Source: Salinisphaera japonica YTM-1 (GTDB taxonomy: Bacteria; Pseudomonadota; Gammaproteobacteria; Nevskiales; Salinisphaeraceae). From it: 43,523 bases of DNA. The notes below the pieces were generated by a model. The model made no database searches. It was not told the DNA's origin and worked only from the letters and a program-made list of their open reading frames with translations. Positions 7,649 through 15,878 of this stretch are shown here, piece by piece (position 1 is the first letter of the stretch; the number at the start of each line of letters is the position of its first letter). A program made the translations under genes and the position numbers. The stretch lies in the NCBI RefSeq assembly GCF_003788585.1, contig NZ_AYKG01000025.1, positions 1-43,523 on the forward strand, given 5' to 3'.

Positions 7649-10435
7649 ATGGAAAAGACGATCCGCGTACTGGCCATCGGCGCGTTGTCCCTGGCCGCAA
7701 CGGCCGTTTACGGCGCCGATGACACAAGCCAAGCGGCCTCGCCGAGCCAGACGCCCCCCGAGGCCAACGCCGCACCGCAGCGTGACGCAGGGCCGAAGAC
7801 ACCGGCCGCGCTGGCCGACGGCACCGATATCGCCGCGATCAACGGCGACACCGTGGTCAAGAAGACCCTGGCCAACGGGTTGCAGATCGTGGTCGTCCCG
7901 GATCATCTGGCGCCCGTGGCCACGACGATGCTGACCTACAAGGTCGGCTCGCGCGAGGCCGATACGGCCTTCCCCGGCACCGCCCATGCCCTGGAACACA
8001 TGATGTTTCGTGGCACGAAAGATCTTTCGGCCGCCCAGATCGCCGCCATCGGCGCCGCCCTGGGCGGCCAGGTGAATGCCTTCACCACCAACGATGCCAC
8101 GAGTTATTACTTCACCATGCCCTCGCAGTTCGCGGATGTGGCCCTGCGCCTGCACGCCGAACGCATGAAAGGAATCCTCGCGAGCAAAGCCGACTGGAAA
8201 CAGGAACGCGGCGCGATCGAGCAGGAAGTCAACGCTGCCATGTCGTCACCGATCCAGGTGGCCATCAAGCGCATGCGCGCCCAGCTTTATACGGATACGC
8301 CGTATTCACACGATGCGCTGGGCACGCGTGAGTCGTTCGACAAGACCACGGCCAAGCGTCTGCAGTCGTTCTATGACACCTGGTATACACCGTCCAACGC
8401 CACGCTGGTTGTCACCGGCGACGTTGAACCTGATGCCATCGTCGACAAGGCCAGGACACTGTTCGGCGATATCCAGTCGCACGACGTGCCCAAGCGTGCG
8501 CCGGTCGAGCCGGAAAAACTGGATGCCAAGACCATCCGCATGCCCACCGACGCCGGCTATGGCTATGCGATTCTGGGGTTTCGTGCGCCGGGCACGCGCG
8601 AGGTGGCGGCCAACGCCACCAGCGAGGTGTTGGCCAAAGTGCTCAACAACCCACGCGGGCCGCTCTATACCGAAATGGTGGCCTCCGGCAAGAGCCTGGC
8701 CGCGCAGTTCGGCACGCTGCCCGCGGCTGAGGCCGGGCTGGGCGTGAGCTATGTGGTGTTCCCCAAAGGCGCCGATGCCGACGGGCTGGTCAAGCAGATG
8801 CGCGGCATTCTGAAAGGTATCGCCAAGGACGGCATATCGGCCGATCAGATCGCCGCCGCCAAGCGCTCGCTGATCACCGAAGATGTGGCCGAGCGCGACT
8901 CGATCCATGGTCTTGCCATGCGCTGGTCCTCGGCCGTGGCCGTCAACGGCCTGGCTTCCCCGGCGCAGTCACTGGCGGCGATCAAGAACGTCTCGGCCGA
9001 TGACGTCAACGCGATGCTCAAACATGTGATTCAGCCGGATCAAAGCGTGCTGGCCGTGCTTACGCCCGAAGGCTCGGGCGCGCCGAAATCCGGCGGTGGC
9101 TTTGGCGGGGCCGAATCGTTCAGCCCCGAGAACGTCGACGACGTGAGCCTGCCCGACTGGGCGGCCAAACCGCTGTCCGAGATCATCGCCCCCGAGCAGT
9201 CCATCAAACCGGTCGATACCCGGCTGGACAACGGCCTGCGCCTGATCACCGTGCCCTCGGATTCGGTACACGCCGTGCATGTCTATGGGCATATCCGCAA
9301 CACGCCGGACCTGCAGCAGCCCGAGAACAAGACCGGCGTGGATGACGTACTGGCCCAGATGCTTGAGTACGGCACCACCAAGCATGACCGCAAGGCTTAT
9401 CAAGCCGCGCTCGATGCCATCGGCGCCAGCGCCACGGCCGGTACGGATTTCAGCTTGACCGTGCTGCCCGAGCATTTCGCCACCGGCCTGTCACTCCTGG
9501 CCGAGAACGAGCTCTTGCCGGCGCTGCCCAAAGCCGCGTTCAAGCCGATCCAGCAGCGCGCGGCCGCCACCACGGCCGGCCTGATCGCCAGCCCTGATTT
9601 CAAATCCAGCCAGGCACTGGCCCGTGGTCTGTTTCCCAAGGACGACCCGAGCCTGCGTCATGCCACCCCCGAATCGATCACCGGTCTGAGCCATGACGAC
9701 GTCACGGCTTACTACAAGCGCGTGTTCCGGCCGGACATGACCACGCTCGTGGTCGTGGGCAACGTCGACCCGGCAGATGTGAAAACAGCCGTGAAGAAAC
9801 GCTTTGGCGACTGGCACGCCCCCGACGACACGGCCGAGGTTGATCTGCCGCCGGTGGCGCCCAACAAGTCCTCGCGTCATCATGTGCCCGACGATGCCCA
9901 GACCCAGGACACCGTGCATCTGGCCGAAACGCTGGGCCTGACGACCACCGACGGCGATTATCGTGCGCTCAAGATGGCCAATCAGGTGCTCACCGGCGGC
10001 ACGTTCGCCAGCCGTCTGTATCGCCAGCTTCGTGTGGAGCGTGGCCTGGTCTATTACGTCAGCTCCGGCTTCAACACCTCGCGCACCCGTACCCGGCTGG
10101 TCTTTCGCTACGGCTCGGATCCGGACAAGGTCGATGAGGCCGAGCGCCTGATCCGTCGTGCCCTGGTACAGATGGCCAAGACGCCCATATCCGACACCGA
10201 GCTGCATCGTGCCCAGGCCGGCCTGATCCGCCAGATTCCCTTGAACGAGGCCAGCGCCAGCGCAATCGGCTATGGCCTGCTGTCCCGCGTCGAACTCGAC
10301 CAGCCGCTAGATACGCCCTATCGCGCAGCCCGGGTCTACAAGAATCTGGACGCCGAGGCGATACAGGCCGCGGTCAAGAAATGGATCCGCCCGGATGACT
10401 TGGTGCGCGTGGTCCAAGGCCCGGCACCGGAGTGA
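7649..10435 (+). CDS. M16-family zinc protease (two tandem lobes), exported
   Basis: A 928-residue periplasmic pitrilysin/insulinase-family protein. The signal peptide (MEKTIRVLAIGALSLAATAVYG) is followed by a Pro/Ala linker and the first M16 lobe with the inverted zinc motif HALEH (HxxEH) near residue 112, plus the downstream glutamate region ERGAIEQEV. The second lobe (from about residue 525) lacks HxxEH (it reads DDVLAQMLEYG), as expected for the inactive partner lobe. RLYRQLRVERGLVYYVSS is the typical substrate-clamp region of the family. ATG 7649 was chosen for GAAGGA upstream and the clean signal peptide. Substrate unknown. Confidence 0.93.
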   Translation: MEKTIRVLAIGALSLAATAVYGADDTSQAASPSQTPPEANAAPQRDAGPKTPAALADGTDIAAINGDTVVKKTLANGLQIVVVPDHLAPVATTMLTYKVGSREADTAFPGTAHALEHMMFRGTKDLSAAQIAAIGAALGGQVNAFTTNDATSYYFTMPSQFADVALRLHAERMKGILASKADWKQERGAIEQEVNAAMSSPIQVAIKRMRAQLYTDTPYSHDALGTRESFDKTTAKRLQSFYDTWYTPSNATLVVTGDVEPDAIVDKARTLFGDIQSHDVPKRAPVEPEKLDAKTIRMPTDAGYGYAILGFRAPGTREVAANATSEVLAKVLNNPRGPLYTEMVASGKSLAAQFGTLPAAEAGLGVSYVVFPKGADADGLVKQMRGILKGIAKDGISADQIAAAKRSLITEDVAERDSIHGLAMRWSSAVAVNGLASPAQSLAAIKNVSADDVNAMLKHVIQPDQSVLAVLTPEGSGAPKSGGGFGGAESFSPENVDDVSLPDWAAKPLSEIIAPEQSIKPVDTRLDNGLRLITVPSDSVHAVHVYGHIRNTPDLQQPENKTGVDDVLAQMLEYGTTKHDRKAYQAALDAIGASATAGTDFSLTVLPEHFATGLSLLAENELLPALPKAAFKPIQQRAAATTAGLIASPDFKSSQALARGLFPKDDPSLRHATPESITGLSHDDVTAYYKRVFRPDMTTLVVVGNVDPADVKTAVKKRFGDWHAPDDTAEVDLPPVAPNKSSRHHVPDDAQTQDTVHLAETLGLTTTDGDYRALKMANQVLTGGTFASRLYRQLRVERGLVYYVSSGFNTSRTRTRLVFRYGSDPDKVDEAERLIRRALVQMAKTPISDTELHRAQAGLIRQIPLNEASASAIGYGLLSRVELDQPLDTPYRAARVYKNLDAEAIQAAVKKWIRPDDLVRVVQGPAPE

Positions 10436-10446
10436 ATACGCGTCAT

Positions 10447-10472
10447 CGGGCACGCCGCTGGCGGCGTGCCCG
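10447..10472. terminator. GC-rich hairpin after the M16 protease gene
   Basis: A near-perfect inverted repeat (GGGCACGCCGC and its complement with a TG centre) starts 12 bases after the protease stop. It has no T-run after it, so it may act as a transcript-end stabiliser or a factor-assisted terminator. Confidence 0.45.
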
Positions 10473-10505
10473 GATGCAGCGCGGGGCTGCGCCTATAGTC
10501 GTGTT

Positions 10506-10546
10506 GTCAAAGTGGTTTTTGACGCTAGCCTGTCAATGCGTATCTC
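10506..10546 (+). promoter_or_regulatory. Candidate lut promoter with overlapping operator
   Basis: An inverted repeat GTCAAA-N6-TTTGAC (10506-10523) overlaps a possible -35 TTGACG (10519-10524), with TATCTC 16 bases later as a possible -10. A third half-site, TGTCAA, lies at 10531. Its position just before lutABC suggests control by a lactate-responsive GntR-type repressor; no regulator gene is in the window. Confidence 0.4.
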
Positions 10547-10561
10547 GCTAGAGCATCTTTC

Positions 10562-11305
10562 ATGACCATCGGCCTGTTCATTCCCTGCTTCATCGATGCG
10601 TTCTATCCCAAGGTGGGTATCGCCACGCTCGAGCTGCTGGAGCGGCTGGGCTGTGAGGTGGATTATCCGTTTGACCAGACCTGTTGCGGCCAGCCCATGG
10701 TCAATGCCGGCTGCCACCCCGAGGCCGCGGCCACCGAGCAACTTTTTGTAGACAACTTCGCCAAATACGATGTGATCGTGGCCCCCAGCGGCTCTTGTAT
10801 CCATCAGATCCGCGACAACCTGACCGCAATCGAACAGACGCCGGCGGTCAAGCACGTCCGCGAGAACAGCTACGAGCTGGTGGAATATCTGCACGATGTG
10901 CTGGGCGTACGCGAGTTTCCCTGGGCGAAGTTCCCGCACCGCGTGGGCTATCACGACTCCTGTAACACGCTGCGTAATCTGGGCCACGGCCAACCCAGCG
11001 AGCTACGCGGCGGGTATTTTTCCAAGCCGCGGACGCTGCTGGAAGCCGTTGACGGTATCGAGCTCGTCACCCCGGACCGCCCCGACGAGTGCTGTGGCTT
11101 TGGCGGCACGTTTTCGGTCACCGAGCCCGAAGTCTCGGGCCGAATGGGCCATGACAAGGTGGCCGATCACGGCCGCGCGGGTGCTGCGTACATCGTCTCG
11201 GCCGATACGTCCTGTCTGATGCATCAACAAGGCTGTGCCAAGCGCATCGGCGCGCCGGTGGCCTTCAAGCATATCGCTGAAATCCTGAATGGAGATACGG
11301 CATGA
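10562..11305 (+). CDS. lutA: Lactate utilisation protein LutA (Fe-S subunit, LldE)
   Basis: This 247-residue CCG-domain iron-sulfur protein is one subunit of the LutABC L-lactate dehydrogenase complex, which oxidises lactate to pyruvate on the cytoplasmic side. Two cysteine-rich CCG motifs are clear: TCCGQP (about residue 40) and ECCGFGGTF (about 178), with further Cys at DSCNTL and TSCLMHQQGC. Its stop overlaps the lutB start (ATGA), so lutA-lutB-lutC is one translationally coupled operon. Confidence 0.95.
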   Translation: MTIGLFIPCFIDAFYPKVGIATLELLERLGCEVDYPFDQTCCGQPMVNAGCHPEAAATEQLFVDNFAKYDVIVAPSGSCIHQIRDNLTAIEQTPAVKHVRENSYELVEYLHDVLGVREFPWAKFPHRVGYHDSCNTLRNLGHGQPSELRGGYFSKPRTLLEAVDGIELVTPDRPDECCGFGGTFSVTEPEVSGRMGHDKVADHGRAGAAYIVSADTSCLMHQQGCAKRIGAPVAFKHIAEILNGDTA

Positions 11306-12786
11306 GCACGCCTGATCCGGTCAAGAGCCAGAACACGCCCAAGGCCGCCAAGGAGGCCGCCCCGCGCCCGGAAAAAGCCGGCCCGGGCGAGCGCCAGGAT
11401 CATCGCAAGGCCGCCAAGCAGTTTCTGGAGTCGCCCGAACATGCCGCCTCGCATGACACCCGCGTCTGGGCCATGCGCCAACGCCGCGACGCCACGATGG
11501 AAGGCGTCGAAGAGTGGGAGGAACTGCGCGATCTGGCCAGCCAGATCAAGACCCATGCGCTGACCCATCTGGATGAATACCTCGAACAGTTCGCCGACAA
11601 CGCCGCGGCCAACGGCGTGCATGTCCACTGGGCCGGGGACGCCGCCGATCACAACCGTATCGTCCACGAGATCTTCAAGGATCACGGCGTCAAGAAGGTG
11701 ATCAAGTCCAAATCCATGCTCATGGAGGAGTGCGGGTTCCGTCATTACATGGAAGGCGTGGGCATCGATATCGTCGAGACCGATCTGGGCGAGCGTATCC
11801 AGCAGCTCGATGCCGAAGACCCCAGCCACGTGGTCGTGCCCTCGGTGCACAAGATGCGCTCGGACGTGGCCAAGGTCTTTTCCGAAACCATCGGCTCGGA
11901 TCCCGACAACGACGATGCCTATTACCTGACCGAACAACAGCGCCAACACACCCGCCCGCTGATCCTGGACGCCGACGCGGGCATGACGGGCGCCAACTTC
12001 GCCGCGGCCGAAACCGGCGGCTTCGTGGTCTGTACCAACGAGGGCAACGCGGATCTCTCGGCCAACGTGCCTAACCTGCACGTGGCATCCATCGGCATCG
12101 AGAAAATCGTGCCGACACTTTCAGACATGGGCGTGTTCATCCGCCTGCTGTCGCGCTCTGCGCTGGGCTCGCCCATCACCCAGTACACCTCGCATTTCCG
12201 CGCGCCCAAGGAAGGCGGCGAGATGCATATCGTGCTGGTCGATAACGGTCGTTCGAAGCGGCTGGGCGAGGACAAGTTCTGGTCGTCGCTAAAATGTATT
12301 CGCTGCGGGGCCTGCATGAACACCTGCCCGGTGTTTCGGCGCTCGGGCGGCCTGTCTTACGGGGCGACCTATACCGGCCCGCTGGGCCTCATCCTCGATC
12401 CCTCGATCGATGCCTATCGTTACTCCAACCTGCCGTTTGCCTCCACGCTCAACGGCAGCTGTACCAACGTCTGCCCGGTCAAGATCAATATCCACGAGCA
12501 AATCTTCGAATGGCGCCGCGTACTGGCCGAGGACGACCAGATCCCCTGGACCAAGCGCAAGAGCCTGGCCGCCGCCGGCGATGTGCTGGCCAGCCCCAAG
12601 GCGTATCGCACGGCCGTGAAATCCGCCCACAGCGCGCTGAAATATCTGCCCGACTGGACCATCTACAACAAGCTCAACGCCTGGGGCCAGGTGCGTGATT
12701 TCCCGGACGTACCGGCCGAGGGCACCTTCCACGACTGGTATCGCAAGCATCGCCTGAACAACAGCGACACCGCAGGAGAGGGCTGA
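11302..12786 (+). CDS. lutB: Lactate utilisation protein LutB (ferredoxin-type subunit, LldF)
   Basis: The product of 494 residues carries the LUD domain followed by two 4Fe-4S motifs, CIRCGACMNTCPVFRR and CTNVCPVKINIHEQI, as in LutB/YkgF, the electron-transferring subunit of the lactate dehydrogenase complex. The first 40 residues form a charged Lys/Ala/Pro-rich extension that may be unfolded. It overlaps lutA by 4 bases and lutC by 1 base (TGATG). Confidence 0.95.
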   Translation: MSTPDPVKSQNTPKAAKEAAPRPEKAGPGERQDHRKAAKQFLESPEHAASHDTRVWAMRQRRDATMEGVEEWEELRDLASQIKTHALTHLDEYLEQFADNAAANGVHVHWAGDAADHNRIVHEIFKDHGVKKVIKSKSMLMEECGFRHYMEGVGIDIVETDLGERIQQLDAEDPSHVVVPSVHKMRSDVAKVFSETIGSDPDNDDAYYLTEQQRQHTRPLILDADAGMTGANFAAAETGGFVVCTNEGNADLSANVPNLHVASIGIEKIVPTLSDMGVFIRLLSRSALGSPITQYTSHFRAPKEGGEMHIVLVDNGRSKRLGEDKFWSSLKCIRCGACMNTCPVFRRSGGLSYGATYTGPLGLILDPSIDAYRYSNLPFASTLNGSCTNVCPVKINIHEQIFEWRRVLAEDDQIPWTKRKSLAAAGDVLASPKAYRTAVKSAHSALKYLPDWTIYNKLNAWGQVRDFPDVPAEGTFHDWYRKHRLNNSDTAGEG

Positions 12787-13394
12787 TGCGCGGTCGTAAC
12801 GAAATACTGGCCGATATTCGTCGCAACAAGCCGGCTTTCGCGGCAGCGGCGCCCACGGTGCCCGCCTACGACGACGCCTACCCGAGTGATACCGATAGCC
12901 TGATCGCTCGTTTTATCGAGGTGCTGGAAAAAATGGGCGGCACCTGGGCCGAACCCAAGGTCGATGAAACGCTGGACGCCACCATGCGCCGCGTGCTGGC
13001 CGAGCGCCTGCCAGACAACGCCATCATCGCCTCGACCGTGCCCGAAATCGCCGGCAACCGCCGGGTCCGTCGCGACGATGACCCGCACACCCTGCACGAC
13101 GTCGATGCCGCCGTGCTGCGGGCCCGCTTCGGCATCGCCGAAACCGGCAGCGTGTGCTTCACCGAGCGCGAGCTGATCGTCAACGCCATCGGCTATCTGG
13201 CCCAGCATCTCGTCGTGTTACTCGACCCGGCCCAGATCATCACCAACATGCACCGCGCCTACGCCCGCGATGACTACAAGCAGGCGGCCTACACCGTGTT
13301 CCATACCGGCCCATCGGCCACAGCCGATATCGAGGGCGTGCTGGTCCGCGGGGCGCAGGGGGTGCGATCGCTGACGGTCATTCCGGTAGGCTAG
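12786..13394 (+). CDS. lutC: Lactate utilisation protein LutC (LUD domain, LldG)
   Basis: This 202-residue protein is the LUD-domain subunit of LutABC. It begins with the characteristic R-x-E-I-L-x-x-I-R stretch and ends with VLVRGAQGVRSLTVIPVG, matching the GVHGP-RSL-type motif near the C-terminus of the family (here GAQG rather than GVHG). The start overlaps the lutB stop. With lutAB it completes the L-lactate oxidation module. Confidence 0.93.
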   Translation: MRGRNEILADIRRNKPAFAAAAPTVPAYDDAYPSDTDSLIARFIEVLEKMGGTWAEPKVDETLDATMRRVLAERLPDNAIIASTVPEIAGNRRVRRDDDPHTLHDVDAAVLRARFGIAETGSVCFTERELIVNAIGYLAQHLVVLLDPAQIITNMHRAYARDDYKQAAYTVFHTGPSATADIEGVLVRGAQGVRSLTVIPVG

Positions 13395-13418
13395 ATCGAG
13401 CTGAAATCGGGGGAAGCC

Positions 13419-14450
13419 ATGTCGTCGTCCGCAACCGCACCGACCTTGGAAGACAACGCTCAAAGTTTGCTTTTTTTCGAGTCCGGTGACGACACGATTG
13501 AGGTCCGGCTCGATACGACGAGCGAAACCGTCTGGCTGACCCAGCGCCAGATGGCCGATGTGTTCGACACGACGCCGGAAAACGTTCTGATGCACCTGCA
13601 GAATGTCTTCAACGACGTGGAACTGGACGAGGAGGCAACTACTAAGAATTTCTTAGTAGTTCGAACCGAGGGGCAAAGACAGGTCCGCCGTCGGCTGAAA
13701 CACTACAACCTCGACGCCATCATCTCGGTCGGCTACCGCGTCAACTCGCGCCGCGCGGTGCAGTTTCGTCAATGGGCCACCCGTATCCTGCGCGAGCATC
13801 TGCTCCAGGGCTGGACACTGGCTCGTCAGCGTTTCGAGGCCAACGCCGACGAGCTCGACGCAGCCATGACACTGCTTCGCAAGACCGCCCAGAGCCCGGC
13901 ACTCGATACCCAGGCCAGCCGTGGCCTGATCGATATCGCGGCCCGCTATGCTCAGACGTTTCTTCTGCTGCAACGCTACGACGAAGGCCTGCTGACCGAG
14001 CCACATGCCCAGACCGGCGGTGAGCTACCAAGCCTCGATGCCGCCCGTAGCGCACTGGCCGGCCTGAAAGCGGATCTGATCGAGCGCGGCGAGGCCACCG
14101 AGCTTTTTGCCCGCGAACGCGGCGATGGCCTCGACGCCCTGGTGGCCAATCTCGACCAGAGCGTATTCGGCGAGCCCGCCTACCCCTCGATTGAGGCGAA
14201 AGCGGCGCATCTGCTCTATTTCGTTATCAAGAACCACCCGTTCGCTGATGGCAACAAACGCAGCGCCGCGTTTTTGTTCGTGGATTTTCTTTATCGCAAC
14301 GAGCGGCTGATCAACGCCGACGGGGAGGCCATCATTAACGACGTCGGCCTGGCCGCCCTCACGCTGCTGGTCGCCGAGTCTGAGCCCAGCGCCAAGGACA
14401 CGATGATTCGGCTGGTGATGAACATGTTGGCGCCCGCACCGGCCAATTGA
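13419..14450 (+). CDS. RhuM virulence-domain protein fused to a Fic/Doc domain
   Basis: A 343-residue fusion. Residues about 15-150 match the RhuM (virulence protein) domain: ETVWLTQRQMADVFDTT, NFLVVRTEGQRQVRR and AIISVGYRVNSRRAVQFRQWA. The C-terminal part (about 220-335) is a Fic/Doc domain with HPFADGNKRSAAFLFVDFL. The motif lacks the second Arg of classical Fic (Ala follows), so it is closer to Doc, which phosphorylates rather than AMPylates; the actual reaction is not determinable here. The N-terminal part is probably DNA-binding. GGGGGAA precedes the ATG, 24 bases after lutC. It converges on parE with a 1-base gap. Confidence 0.88.
   Translation: MSSSATAPTLEDNAQSLLFFESGDDTIEVRLDTTSETVWLTQRQMADVFDTTPENVLMHLQNVFNDVELDEEATTKNFLVVRTEGQRQVRRRLKHYNLDAIISVGYRVNSRRAVQFRQWATRILREHLLQGWTLARQRFEANADELDAAMTLLRKTAQSPALDTQASRGLIDIAARYAQTFLLLQRYDEGLLTEPHAQTGGELPSLDAARSALAGLKADLIERGEATELFARERGDGLDALVANLDQSVFGEPAYPSIEAKAAHLLYFVIKNHPFADGNKRSAAFLFVDFLYRNERLINADGEAIINDVGLAALTLLVAESEPSAKDTMIRLVMNMLAPAPAN
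13637..13661. repeat. 25-bp perfect palindrome inside the RhuM coding region
   Basis: Arms AACTACTAAGAA and TTCTTAGTAGTT flank a single T. It lies in the codons for TTKNFLVV and is conspicuously AT-rich against its surroundings. Confidence 0.85.
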
Positions 14451-14451
14451 G

Positions 14452-14763
14452 TCAAGCCGAACCGGTCTCGTCAAATCGCTGCAGATCGCGACTGGTGTGC
14501 AATACGCGCACAACACGCAAGGTGTCCTCGTCTTTGATGCGATAAAACAAGAGATGCTGGCCAACAAGGCGTGATCTCAATGCGGGCCGAATCTCGTCTC
14601 TTGCTTGCCCAAGCCTTGGATTGGCAATGAGCGCTTCGAGCTGACGCTCAATCTGTGCAAGATATCGCTGCGTCTGCGCGCGACCGAATCGTTGCATCGT
14701 GTACTCGATGAGCCCTTCAATATCGTTATCCGCCGCCTGGGATAATTCGTAACGTATGGCCAC
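14452..14763 (-). CDS. parE: RelE/ParE-family toxin
   Basis: A 103-residue RelE/ParE superfamily toxin. It shows the LSQAADNDIEGLIEYTMQRFG start, LEALIANPRLGQARDEIRPALRS middle and a YRIKDEDTLRVVRVLHTSRD core typical of ParE. ParE members poison gyrase; RelE members cleave mRNA. The neighbouring ParD-type antitoxin argues for ParE. It begins 2 bases after the antitoxin stop, so the two are cotranscribed. Confidence 0.92.
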   Translation of the reverse strand: MAIRYELSQAADNDIEGLIEYTMQRFGRAQTQRYLAQIERQLEALIANPRLGQARDEIRPALRSRLVGQHLLFYRIKDEDTLRVVRVLHTSRDLQRFDETGSA

Positions 14764-14765
14764 TA

Positions 14766-14996
14766 TTAATAGTCAGCTACCGAATGCGCAGCAGCGATAT
14801 CCTGCACGCTACGCCCGCTGGTAGCGCCGTCCCAACCGGCCTCGATTTGAGCGCGTAAATCGTTGATGACCATCTGGCGATATTGTCGGTGCAGGCGCAG
14901 CGCTTCGCGCACGACTTCACTGGCGTTACGGTAATCACCCGAGGCAACTTGTGCCGCGATGTAATCGGACTGTTGATCTGTAAAACTGATGTTCAT
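14766..14996 (-). CDS. parD: ParD-like ribbon-helix-helix antitoxin
   Basis: The 76-residue product has an N-terminal ribbon-helix-helix DNA-binding part (MNISFTDQQSDYIAAQVASG, then YRNASEVVREALRL) and a C-terminal toxin-binding tail. I chose the ATG at 14996, because MNIS is the usual ParD-type beginning; an in-frame start at 15044 would add 16 residues and run through the palindrome upstream. No strong ribosome site is visible for either. Confidence 0.9.
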   Translation of the reverse strand: MNISFTDQQSDYIAAQVASGDYRNASEVVREALRLHRQYRQMVINDLRAQIEAGWDGATSGRSVQDIAAAHSVADY

Positions 14997-15024
14997 GGCA
15001 ACAACGATCCGTTGGTCAGTGTCC

Positions 15025-15047
15025 TTTATGGCCATTTTAGCCATAAA
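15025..15047. promoter_or_regulatory. Candidate parDE operator
   Basis: A perfect inverted repeat, TTTATGGC-N7-GCCATAAA, lies about 30 bases upstream of the ParD start. ParD-type antitoxins repress their own operons by binding such repeats, so this is a reasonable autoregulatory site. Confidence 0.5.
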
Positions 15048-15119
15048 CCGACATTACAAGCATAGCGACTCGCCACCTGATTGTTCGTCTCAAATCCGAT
15101 CACGAGGCCCCAACGCGTC

Positions 15120-15878
15120 ATGCCCACTATCGATCTCAACGCCGACATCGGCGAATCCTTTGGCCGCTGGCAGCTCGGCGACGATGCCGCCATTTTCGAA
15201 TCCGTCACCAGCGCCAATATCGCCTGTGGGTTTCATGCCGGAGATGCCTCGACGATTGCCGCGACCTGTCGCGCCGCCGTTGCGGCCGGCGTGACGATCG
15301 GCGCGCATGTCGCCTATCGCGATCTGGCGGGTTTCGGGCGACGCTTCGTGGATTGCTCCCCGCGCGAGCTGGCCGATGATGTGCTCTATCAGCTGGGCGC
15401 GCTGGAGGCCTTTGCCCGCGCGGCCGGCGCGCGTATCGCCTATGTCAAACCCCACGGCGCGCTGTATCACGCGATGGTCGATCACGACGGCCACGCCAGT
15501 GCCGTGGTCGAGGCGATGCGGGTTTTCGGACAGGACTTGCCGATTCTGGCCCTGCCAGGTGCCGCCGTGCTGGCCCACGCCGACAAACACGGCATACGCG
15601 GCGTGGCCGAGGCCTTTGCTGACCGGGCCTACAACGCCGACGGCACGCTGGTGTCGCGCCGTGAGGCCGGGGCCATGATCGAAGATGACGCCACGATCAT
15701 CGCCAACATGATCCACCTGGCCCGCCACGGCGAGATCATCGCCCGCGATGGCACGCGGGTGTCGGTTACCGCAGAAAGCATTTGCGTGCACGGCGATAGC
15801 GCCGGCGCGGTGGCCACCGCGCGCAGCCTGCGCGCGGCACTCGCCGAGGCGGCCGTCGAGATCACGGCGTTCGCATGA
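15120..15878 (+). CDS. pxpA: 5-oxoprolinase subunit A (LamB/YcsF family)
   Basis: A 252-residue cytoplasmic protein of the LamB/YcsF family, subunit A of the bacterial ATP-dependent 5-oxoprolinase (PxpABC), which opens pyroglutamate to glutamate. It starts with the family hallmark DLNADIGESFG and continues with SANIACGFHAGD, GAHVAYRDLAGFGRR and YVKPHGALYH. I chose ATG 15120 because the family begins just before DLNAD; the longer frame has no support. The stop overlaps the next start by 4 bases. Confidence 0.95.
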   Translation: MPTIDLNADIGESFGRWQLGDDAAIFESVTSANIACGFHAGDASTIAATCRAAVAAGVTIGAHVAYRDLAGFGRRFVDCSPRELADDVLYQLGALEAFARAAGARIAYVKPHGALYHAMVDHDGHASAVVEAMRVFGQDLPILALPGAAVLAHADKHGIRGVAEAFADRAYNADGTLVSRREAGAMIEDDATIIANMIHLARHGEIIARDGTRVSVTAESICVHGDSAGAVATARSLRAALAEAAVEITAFA

